Positions 8,314 through 13,291 of a stretch of 13,291 nt of DNA are shown in pieces (position 1 is the first letter of the stretch; each line of letters opens with the position of its first letter). The position numbers were made by a program, and so were the translations under genes. Under the pieces are notes generated by a model that saw only the letters and a program-made list of their open reading frames with translations, was not told the origin of the DNA and did no database searches. Location: contig SVSO01000066.1 of assembly GCA_015064195.1 (NCBI GenBank), forward strand, positions 1 to 13,291, given 5' to 3'. The DNA comes from Oscillospiraceae bacterium (GTDB lineage Bacteria; Bacillota_A; Clostridia; Oscillospirales; CAG-272).

Positions 8314-8380
8314 ATCAATAGATGGCAGGCTTGCGCGGATGTAAAAAAGCTATTTAAACTATCAAATTTTCTATAGAGTA

Positions 8381-8409
8381 TTGACAAAATATGCAGATCG
8401 CGGTATAAT
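8381..8409 (+). promoter_or_regulatory. Consensus SigA promoter of SBP2
   Basis: TTGACA at 8381-8386 and TATAAT at 8404-8409 with a 17-bp spacer, homologous to the SBP1 promoter. The TTGACA lies in frame with the SBP2 gene and could be misread as a TTG start, giving a false 27-residue extension. Confidence 0.9.
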
Positions 8410-8437
8410 GGAGTTAGATATTATACTGCTATCCGCA
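8392..8437. promoter_or_regulatory. Operator candidate 2: two-arm palindrome over the SBP2 -10 and start site
   Basis: The left arm TGCAGATCGCGGTATAAT (8392-8409) and the right arm ATTATACTGCTATCCGCA (8420-8437) match as inverted repeats at 15 of 18 positions. The dyad centre is 5.5 bp after the end of the -10, exactly as in operator candidate 1, and the 14-bp arm centres are again 32 bp apart. Across all four arms the shared pattern is TGC-R-GAT-N3-R-GTA. Confidence 0.65.
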
Positions 8438-8461
8438 GATTATAAATTAAGGAGATCGATT

Positions 8462-9877
8462 ATGAAAAAACTGACGACATTTTTTCTTTTAACATCTTTG
8501 TTGGCATCCGTCTGTGCCTGCGGCGGTGAGACTCCGACTGTCACTGAGGATACGACAACCGCGGAAGAAACCCAAAGCAATTACAATATTCAGGATTTCG
8601 GCGGCAGAACCTTCAACTACATGACCAGCGACTATTATGTCGATGAGCAGTATGTGGAGGAAGCCACCGGCGACGTTTACGACGACGCCATCTACAACCG
8701 CAACGTTTTCGTTGAATCTGCCTTTAACGTTAAGCTGAATTTCATCATTGAACCCTTCTCGTGGGCAATCCGCGAAGAATATATGGGCAAAATCCGCAGT
8801 TCCATCATGGCCGGTGACGGTGCGTATGACATCATCGCACAGCATTCGGTGAACGTCGGCTCCATGATGGGCGATAATCTGTTCTTCAATCTGAACGATG
8901 TGGATGCGCTGAATCTGGATGCGGACTGGTGGTCGAAGCTCATCCGGGATGAGCTGACCTACAAGGGCAAAATCTACGGTATGGCCGGCGATATTTCCAA
9001 CCAGCTGCTGAAATATTCCGAGGTGTTCTATTTCAACAAGCAGATGCTGGAGGAAAATCAGCTGGAGAATCCCTATCAGCTGGTGCGCGACGGAAAGTGG
9101 ACCATCGACAAGCTGCTTGAGATGATCGTAGGCGTGGCGCAGGATGTGGACGGCAATACCAAGATGACGACTAACGATATCTGGGGCATGGCCGTGGAGG
9201 ATCAGCAGCCCTATGTTGACCTGATCACCGCGTTTGGCATGACCTACTCCTACTATGACGGCGATGAGCGCAAGCTGAATGTGGAGACGGAGGAAATGCT
9301 GGACTGCTTCACTCTCATCCGTGATATGCTGAAGAAAAATGAGGATGTCATCTATAAGCAGGGCGATGCTGCCACCAAGCAGATTTTCCCGGAAGGCCGT
9401 GCACTCTTCTTCCCGCGTCAGCTGGGTTCCACCGATTCCTTCCGCGAGCTGGAATTCGACTACGGCATCCTGCCGCCTCCTAAGAAAAATGAGGCACAGG
9501 AGGATTATTACTCCACCTCCCGCGACACCTTCGTGCTGTTCAGCATTCCCACCGACGTGCCGGATGCGGAATTCGCAGGCGCGATCCTGGAAGCACTGGC
9601 CGTCGGCGGCTCGGAATACATCATCCCCGTCTACATTGATAAGGTCTGCAACGTGAAAAATGTTCGCGACGAGGACAGCGTTGAAATGCTGGAGCTCATC
9701 CGCAGAAATATGAAGGTAGACTTTGCGGTGGTATTCTCCACCGACACCGGCAGAGTAGGTCACGTCATCTGCGATGCCATCAACACCGGCAGAGAGCTGA
9801 CCACCTACTGGGCGGCAAACAAAGAGGAAAAGACCACAAAATGGGAAGAATTCCTCAAAGCTTATGCGGGCGAATAA
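8462..9877 (+). CDS. Lipoprotein solute-binding protein SBP2 (ABC sugar-binding family 1 type)
   Basis: An intact 471-residue paralogue of SBP1. The ATG at 8462 is chosen because AAGGAG at 8449-8454 precedes it and a lipoprotein signal follows at once: MKKLTTFFLLTSLLASVCAC, lipobox V-C-A-C, Cys20 lipidated, then a Thr/Glu-rich linker to about residue 42. An in-frame TTG at 8381 is part of the promoter. The mature protein should sit on the outer face of the membrane and deliver a ligand, probably a carbohydrate, to an ABC permease. Landmarks are GDVYDDAIYNRNVF (70-83), MAGDGAYDII (117-126), a tryptophan pair in LDADWWSKLI (152-161), an EF-hand-like DVDGNTKMTTND loop (228-239) and DYGILPPPKKNEAQEDYY in the C-terminal lobe. 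Proximity to the xylose operon hints at xylo-oligosaccharides. No permease gene lies nearby. Confidence 0.9.
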   Translation: MKKLTTFFLLTSLLASVCACGGETPTVTEDTTTAEETQSNYNIQDFGGRTFNYMTSDYYVDEQYVEEATGDVYDDAIYNRNVFVESAFNVKLNFIIEPFSWAIREEYMGKIRSSIMAGDGAYDIIAQHSVNVGSMMGDNLFFNLNDVDALNLDADWWSKLIRDELTYKGKIYGMAGDISNQLLKYSEVFYFNKQMLEENQLENPYQLVRDGKWTIDKLLEMIVGVAQDVDGNTKMTTNDIWGMAVEDQQPYVDLITAFGMTYSYYDGDERKLNVETEEMLDCFTLIRDMLKKNEDVIYKQGDAATKQIFPEGRALFFPRQLGSTDSFRELEFDYGILPPPKKNEAQEDYYSTSRDTFVLFSIPTDVPDAEFAGAILEALAVGGSEYIIPVYIDKVCNVKNVRDEDSVEMLELIRRNMKVDFAVVFSTDTGRVGHVICDAINTGRELTTYWAANKEEKTTKWEEFLKAYAGE

Positions 9878-9882
9878 AAGAT

Positions 9883-9920
9883 TCGGCAGCGGACTACAGT
9901 CCGCTGCCGATGTGTTTTTC
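9883..9920. terminator. Bidirectional intrinsic terminator between SBP2 and the leftward AraC gene
   Basis: CGGCAGCGGAC at 9884-9894 pairs perfectly with GTCCGCTGCCG at 9899-9909 around a TACA loop, plus one flanking T-A pair. A T-rich tract (TGTGTTTTTC) follows on the + strand, and A-rich sequence at 9873-9879 supplies a T-tract for the - strand. The stop codon of the leftward gene (9894-9896) starts at the top of the stem and runs into the loop. Confidence 0.9.
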
Positions 9921-10697
9921 GCGCCATGCTGTGGGGGACAGACCCGTATGCTTTCTGAATACCGTGCTGAAATAGTATACGCTGGTGAAGCCGCATCTGT
10001 CTGCGATCCCGGTGATGGCAAGATCGGTGGAGCTGAGCAGATCCTTGGCATGGCTGATCCGGAGATTCTGGAGATAATGAGAGGGTGCGGTGCGGTAATA
10101 ATCCCGGAACTGACGGCGCAGATAGCCTTCGGAAAGCCCTGCCTTTTTGGCGATCATACCGATGCTCAGGGAAGGGTCTCCATAGTCCCGCTCCATAATG
10201 GCGGCGGCATCGATGATAGGACGATGGCGCGCACTGGGCAGATATTTTTTGCTTGCTGTGCTGAACATGGTGATCAGGATGCTGCCGAGAATGAGCCGGC
10301 ATTCCAACAGATAGAGGGAACGTTTGGCATAGTAGGTATTTTCCAGCTTGCCGAACAGCTCCAGCAGCTGACCGCTGCTGTTTCCCATGCAGAGATCGGA
10401 GCGGAATGCATCCTGACAGAAATCGGACAGGATGAAATTCACAAAGATATAGGAAAATTGCCCGGGCTGCTCCACATCAATGGTGTAGCTGTCATGCTGT
10501 GCAAGATAAAAAACGTCATCCTGCCCGACAGAACAGCTGTGCTCACCCACATGGTAAACAGCCGTGCCGGACAATACGTAGATGAACGCACTGGATGACC
10601 GATTGACGATCGAATAATGGGGTTTTGTATGAACGTCCTGTTTTACCATGAGCACGCGGTCGATGACGATATCCTCCGGAATGTGTGAAAAAAACAA
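9894..10697 (-). CDS. AraC family transcriptional regulator, divergent from SBP3
   Basis: A 267-residue regulator read leftward. The N-terminal region (about 15-90) is a cupin-like ligand-sensing domain (IYVLSGTAVYHVGEHSCSVGQDDVFYL region). The C-terminal region (about 160-262) is an AraC double helix-turn-helix: SIGMIAKKAGLSEGYLRRQFRDYY and ITGIADRCGFTSVYYFSTVF, then the signature RKHTGLSPTAWRE. The start is taken as TTG at 10697 because AGGGAGG lies about nine bases upstream; the open frame reaches 10751, but that part contains the promoter. The next ATG is at 10649. It has its own consensus promoter and is divergent from SBP3, so it probably regulates SBP3 and itself. The last codons overlap the bidirectional terminator. 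Confidence 0.88.
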   Translation of the reverse strand: MFFSHIPEDIVIDRVLMVKQDVHTKPHYSIVNRSSSAFIYVLSGTAVYHVGEHSCSVGQDDVFYLAQHDSYTIDVEQPGQFSYIFVNFILSDFCQDAFRSDLCMGNSSGQLLELFGKLENTYYAKRSLYLLECRLILGSILITMFSTASKKYLPSARHRPIIDAAAIMERDYGDPSLSIGMIAKKAGLSEGYLRRQFRDYYRTAPSHYLQNLRISHAKDLLSSTDLAITGIADRCGFTSVYYFSTVFRKHTGLSPTAWREKHIGSGL

Positions 10698-10715
10698 TAA
10701 TACCAGCCTCCCTTC

Positions 10716-10751
10716 CGCTATTATTATAGCGAATATCGGATATTTTGTCAA
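10716..10751 (-). promoter_or_regulatory. Consensus promoter of the leftward AraC gene with two nested palindromes
   Basis: On the - strand TTGACA (10746-10751) and TATAAT (10723-10728) are separated by 17 bp. The spacer contains a perfect dyad, AATATC-G-GATATT (10732-10744, read on the + strand). A second dyad, CGCTAT-N4-ATAGCG (10716-10731), covers the -10. Either could be an autoregulatory or repressor site. Confidence 0.8.
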
Positions 10752-10802
10752 TTCTTTTTGAAAAATACAGGTTCGGAATTCGCAAATGATGCGATTATTG
10801 AA

Positions 10803-10832
10803 TTGACTTCCTGATAGCCTTTATGATATACT
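10803..10832 (+). promoter_or_regulatory. Promoter of SBP3
   Basis: TTGACT at 10803-10808 and TATACT at 10827-10832 with an 18-bp spacer; TG at 10824-10825 makes an extended -10. Just upstream is a short dyad CGCA-N5-TGCG (10781-10793), centred about 52 bp before the likely start. It is a possible activator site but short enough to be chance. The palindromic operator of SBP1 and SBP2 is not present here. Confidence 0.65.
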
Positions 10833-10859
10833 GAATAAAAATTAAAGGAGGCATTCATT

Positions 10860-12317
10860 ATGAAAAACACAAAAATGGCGACAATTCTCATCTTATTTGC
10901 ATATTTGCTGGCAGGCTGCGGCGGCGAAGCGGCTGCTCCGGAAACATCCGCGCCCGATACCACCACGGCACCGGCTCCGGAAACCGAACTGACAGACGGC
11001 CTTGAGGGTTATGATTTTGATGGCAGAACCTTCCGCATTGTCTACAGCGCGGATCAGCTGGGCGCGGCCTGGCCCTATGATGCCGAGACGGAGAACGGCG
11101 ATCTGCTCAACGACAAGGTGTTTGCACGAAATACTGCGGTGGAGGAGCGTTTCAATGTATCCATTGAGATGTATTCCACCGGCGGTACTACGGGAGAAGT
11201 ACCGACTGCGCTGCTGAATTCCATCATGGCGGGCGATGGGGAATATCAGCTGGCTATCTCTCACACCTTCAACCGTGTTCCAACGCTGATCTCGGAAGCT
11301 GCACTGGCAGATTTTAATCAAGTGCCGAACATTGACCTCGAAAAACCGTGGTGGAATGCATCCGTTCGGAACAATCTGTCCATTCTGGGAATTCTTCCTA
11401 TTGGTGTATCCGATCATGTCTACAGCTACGCAGACGTTATCTATGTCAACCGTGATCTGATGGAGGAGTTCAAGCTGGAGGACACCTACGATCTGGTGAA
11501 TGACGGAAGGTGGACATGGACGAAGCTCAGTGAAATGGCAAAGGCGGTCTCATCGGATGTGAACGGCGACGGCCAATTCAAAAAGGGGGATCGCTTCGGC
11601 TTTACATTCCCGGGCGAGACGGAATCTCTTACCTCGCGGATGATCCATTCTAATGGTATGCTGCTTGCAGAATTGAATGAGGAGGGACTACCTGTTCCGA
11701 TGCAGATGTCAGACCGGCTTCAGACGACCATCGAGCGGTATTACGATCTGCTTTATACCGGAAATCAGACATATATCGGCACGAAAACCGATGCGTCCAC
11801 CAGCGTGGAGGCATTTATCGAAGGCAATATCCTGTTCATGCATCAGACTACGCTTCAGCTGCCGTCCATGCGGAATACGGATGTGAATTTCGGTATCGTA
11901 CCGCTGCCAAAGTTTGATGAGGCACAGGAAAACTACATGTCCATGCTCTCCTCCCAGATCCTGCTCATTCCCAATGTGGATGATGCTGAGCTGGAATTTA
12001 TCGGCACGATCACCGAAGCGCTGTCCTACGAATCATGGAAGCACGTTACGCCGGCGGTGTATGAGTCGATTTTCGAAAACAAATACCTGCGCGATGCTAC
12101 ATCCTACGAGATGTATCAGCAGATCCGGGATTCGCTTGTGTGCGATTTCAACTGGAATTACGGCGAGAGCAACGCACTGACCTATCTGATCCGCGATGTG
12201 GTATATAAGGGAAAATCCACGGATGTTTCATCGAAGCTCGCGTCGGTCACGCCCGCTGTTCAGAAGAAATATGATGCACTGATAGAGTCCGTCAGGGAAA
12301 ATTATCTGAAAAACTGA
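10860..12317 (+). CDS. Lipoprotein solute-binding protein SBP3 (ABC sugar-binding family 1 type)
   Basis: A 485-residue lipoprotein with signal peptide ending in LAGC (lipidated Cys20), then an Ala/Pro/Thr/Glu-rich linker to about residue 48. It is a distant homologue of SBP1 and SBP2: the same order of blocks is seen, with YDFDGRTFRI (51-60), GDLLNDKVFARNTAVEERFNV (80-100), IMAGDGEYQLAI (122-133), a tryptophan pair in LEKPWWNASVRNNLS (160-174), a dockerin/EF-hand-like loop DVNGDGQFKKGD (233-244), and NFGIVPLPKFDEAQENY in the C-terminal lobe. AAAGGAGG at 10844-10851 fixes the ATG. The ligand is unknown, probably a carbohydrate. It is divergent from the AraC gene at 9894-10697, a common regulator-target arrangement. 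No permease or ATPase genes follow. Confidence 0.9.
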   Translation: MKNTKMATILILFAYLLAGCGGEAAAPETSAPDTTTAPAPETELTDGLEGYDFDGRTFRIVYSADQLGAAWPYDAETENGDLLNDKVFARNTAVEERFNVSIEMYSTGGTTGEVPTALLNSIMAGDGEYQLAISHTFNRVPTLISEAALADFNQVPNIDLEKPWWNASVRNNLSILGILPIGVSDHVYSYADVIYVNRDLMEEFKLEDTYDLVNDGRWTWTKLSEMAKAVSSDVNGDGQFKKGDRFGFTFPGETESLTSRMIHSNGMLLAELNEEGLPVPMQMSDRLQTTIERYYDLLYTGNQTYIGTKTDASTSVEAFIEGNILFMHQTTLQLPSMRNTDVNFGIVPLPKFDEAQENYMSMLSSQILLIPNVDDAELEFIGTITEALSYESWKHVTPAVYESIFENKYLRDATSYEMYQQIRDSLVCDFNWNYGESNALTYLIRDVVYKGKSTDVSSKLASVTPAVQKKYDALIESVRENYLKN

Positions 12318-12322
12318 TCGTC

Positions 12323-12366
12323 CTGTTGAAAATTCAACAGACTCCGGGGGGAATGTATGCTATAAT
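12323..12366 (+). promoter_or_regulatory. Ferredoxin-gene promoter with an upstream Rex/CRP-like dyad
   Basis: TATAAT at 12361-12366 with TGC at 12358-12360 is a strong extended -10. There is no good -35 at 16-18 bp. Instead, a dyad of 8-bp arms, CTGTTGAA-AA-TTCAACAG (12323-12340), is centred at about -41.5 from the expected start near 12373. The dyad resembles the Rex operator pattern TTGTTAA-N4-TTAACAA with two differences per arm. The position is also that of a class II CRP/FNR-family activator site. Confidence 0.6.
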
Positions 12367-12401
12367 AATAGCGTAATCAAAACGAACCGGAGGATAACCC
12401 A

Positions 12402-13127
12402 ATGATCAGAAAAATAATCAAAATCGATGAAGAAAAATGCAACGGATGCGGCGCTTGTGCGAAGGCTTGTCACGAGGGGGCTATCGGCATGGTGAACGGC
12501 AAGGCGAAGCTGCTCCGCGAAGACTACTGCGACGGCCTTGGCGACTGTCTGCCCGCCTGCCCCACCGGTGCAATCACCTTCGAGGAGCGCGAGGCTCCGG
12601 CTTACGACGAGGAAGCGGTGAAAAAGGCGAAAAAAGATGCCGCGCCGCTGCCCTGCGGATGTCCCGGCACCCATGCGAAAGCCATCAAGCGCCCCGAACG
12701 CAATGAGCCGGAGGCGTGCGGATGTGACGGCGGATGCAGCAGTGACCAGCCCGCGCCCGTCAGCCGTCTCGCCCAGTGGCCGGTACAGATCAAGCTTGTG
12801 CCGGTGAGGGCGCCCTATTTCGACGGCGCGAAGCTGCTGGTTGCGGCGGACTGCACGGCATATGCTTATGCGAATTTCCACAATGAATTTATGAAGGACA
12901 AGATTACCCTCATCGGCTGTCCGAAGCTGGATATGGTGGACTATACCGAAAAGCTGACCCACATCATTGCAGAGAATGACATCAAGAGCGTTACCGTGGT
13001 GCGCATGGAGGTGCCCTGCTGCGGCGGCATTGAGCTTGCGGTGAAGAAAGCGCTCATGGCCAGCGGCAAGTTCATCCCGTGGAGCGTTGTCACCGTCTCC
13101 ACCGATGGACGGATTCTCGATCGATAG
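12402..13127 (+). CDS. Ferredoxin-domain protein with extra cysteine motifs (4Fe-4S binding)
   Basis: A 241-residue cytoplasmic redox protein. Residues 1-62 form a bacterial ferredoxin domain: the first cluster motif is complete, CNGCGACAKAC (Cys13, 16, 19, 23). The second reads CDGLGDCLPACPTGAI (Cys43, 49, 53, Pro54) and has Leu46 where a fourth cysteine is usual. A charged linker (about 65-130) holds CGCPG (85-89) and CGCDGGC (106-112). The C-terminal part (about 130-241) has Cys151, GCPKLD (172-177) and PCCGG (205-209), the last recalling the CCG motifs of cluster-binding reductase subunits; I cannot name this domain. Related clostridial proteins are often near redox genes such as hcp (recalled from general knowledge, not visible here). 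GGAGG at 12389-12393 precedes the ATG. Monocistronic, with its own promoter and terminator. Confidence 0.85.
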   Translation: MIRKIIKIDEEKCNGCGACAKACHEGAIGMVNGKAKLLREDYCDGLGDCLPACPTGAITFEEREAPAYDEEAVKKAKKDAAPLPCGCPGTHAKAIKRPERNEPEACGCDGGCSSDQPAPVSRLAQWPVQIKLVPVRAPYFDGAKLLVAADCTAYAYANFHNEFMKDKITLIGCPKLDMVDYTEKLTHIIAENDIKSVTVVRMEVPCCGGIELAVKKALMASGKFIPWSVVTVSTDGRILDR

Positions 13128-13129
13128 TC

Positions 13130-13162
13130 AAAGGTGCTGCACTCGGGTGCAGCACCTTTTTT
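13130..13162 (+). terminator. Intrinsic terminator of the ferredoxin gene
   Basis: AAAGGTGCTGCAC (13130-13142) pairs with GTGCAGCACCTTT (13147-13159) around a TCGG loop, followed by a run of six T (13157-13162). It starts two bases after the stop codon and is a textbook strong terminator. Confidence 0.95.
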
Positions 13163-13165
13163 GAT

Positions 13166-13291
13166 TGGTAATGAAGGAAAACCCCCGGCAGAGCCGGGGG
13201 AGTCCCCATAGCTTTAGCTGCAAGCAAGTAGACAAAAGAAACCTCCTGTGTTATAATAGAAGAGGTCTGCCAACCAAAACTAAAATAACAA
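13166..13291 (+). mobile_element. Possible left end of an IS200/IS605-like element (partial)
   Basis: Right after the terminator and a TTGAT pentamer (13161-13165) comes a GC-rich hairpin, CCCCCGGC-AGA-GCCGGGGG (13182-13200), followed by a smaller GCTT-N7-AAGC repeat (13211-13225) and a promoter pointing off the edge. Subterminal hairpins beside a short unduplicated target such as TTGAT are typical of IS200/IS605 ends (TTGAT is the ISDra2 target). No transposase codons are in the window, so this rests on architecture alone and could be an ordinary intergenic region. Confidence 0.35.
13229..13257 (+). promoter_or_regulatory. Promoter reading out of the right edge
   Basis: TAGACA at 13229-13234 and TATAAT at 13252-13257 with a 17-bp spacer; TG at 13249-13250 gives an extended -10. 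ACCTC (13241-13245) and GAGGT (13262-13266) form a small inverted repeat around the -10. The gene served lies beyond 13291. Confidence 0.65.

Larger units (their letters stand above)
6734..8328 (+). repeat. Tandem duplication, unit A (xylB tail + promoter + SBP1)
   Basis: This segment runs from the last 16 bases of xylB to just after SBP1. It aligns in order with 8329-9877: the same 16-base tail, a TTGACA-17-TATAAT promoter, a two-arm palindrome, a ribosome-binding site and a 1416-bp SBP frame. The distance from -35 to ATG is 81 bases in both copies. Between the 16-base tail and the -35 box unit A is 31 bp longer than unit B. Confidence 0.8.
8329..9877 (+). repeat. Tandem duplication, unit B (xylB tail relic + promoter + SBP2)
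   Basis: The second copy of the unit begins with GCTTGCGCGGATGTAA at 8329-8344, identical to the end of xylB at 6734-6749 including its stop codon, but here attached to no xylB frame. The rest is colinear with unit A. The SBP frames are the same length with no gaps in the protein alignment, and about four residues in five are identical by eye. Confidence 0.8.

Noticed and set aside
8381..8461. Upstream extension of SBP2 to a TTG start
   Set aside because: The stretch contains the -35, -10, operator arms and ribosome-binding site, and the extension would bury the lipoprotein signal peptide.
8489..10051. 520-codon minus-strand frame opposite SBP2 and overlapping the AraC gene
   Set aside because: Shadow of SBP2; it also runs through the strong terminator hairpin and the C-terminal coding part of the real leftward AraC gene.
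10698..10751. Upstream extension of the leftward AraC gene to a TTG at 10751
   Set aside because: That TTG is the start of the -35 box TTGACA; the -10 box and ribosome-binding site lie within the extension.
12327..12338. Classical FNR box in front of the ferredoxin gene
   Set aside because: FNR sites have six bases between TGA and TCA; here there are four, so the canonical FNR motif does not fit.
12323..12340. Dyad after SBP3 as a transcription terminator
   Set aside because: It is A/T-rich with a two-base centre and is followed by a G-run rather than a T-run; its place at -41.5 of the next promoter fits an operator better.

Overview
The window looks like a chromosomal stretch of a moderately GC-rich anaerobic Firmicute, most likely an Oscillospiraceae/Ruminococcaceae-type member of the Clostridia. 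The grounds are strong AGGAGG-type ribosome-binding sites, consensus SigA promoters, lipoprotein solute-binding proteins with acidic Thr/Glu-rich linkers, a clostridial-style ferredoxin and class II xylose isomerase. The assignment is inferred from sequence style, not from a marker gene. TGA is used as a normal stop by at least five genes here.

Layout. (1) Positions 2-1756 hold the 3' end of a DUF2156/phosphatidylglycerol lysyltransferase-C-like gene, overlapped by a GNAT acetyltransferase gene and followed closely by an AraC-family regulator. (2) Positions 1856-6749 are a tight operon for xylo-oligosaccharide use: xylA (xylose isomerase), a cytoplasmic GH3 beta-xylosidase-type hydrolase and xylB (xylulokinase), with gaps of 9 and 1 bp. 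(3) Positions 6750-9877 hold two tandem paralogues of a lipoprotein solute-binding protein (SBP). They are colinear without gaps, and each has its own consensus promoter and a matching palindromic operator candidate. The first copy has an in-frame TGA just after the lipobox. A 16-bp relic of the xylB 3' end before copy 2 marks the duplication boundary. (4) Positions 9884-10697 hold a strong hairpin terminator shared by convergent genes and a leftward AraC-family regulator. (5) Positions 10860-12317 encode a third, more distant lipoprotein SBP, divergent from that regulator. (6) Positions 12323-13162 hold a ferredoxin-like protein gene with its own dyad-controlled promoter and a strong terminator. 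(7) The right edge carries a GC-rich hairpin and a good promoter that may be the start of an IS200/IS605-like element; its gene lies outside the window.

How it fits together (inference): SBPs capture a sugar or oligosaccharide outside the cell, a transporter encoded elsewhere imports it, the GH3 enzyme releases xylose in the cytoplasm, and XylA and XylB convert it to xylulose 5-phosphate. The two AraC-type regulators are placed to control xylA-GH3-xylB and SBP3. No permease or ATPase gene is present, so the three SBPs are orphans here. The most notable signals are the conserved two-arm operator on both SBP promoters, the nonsense codon in SBP1, and the duplication footprint.
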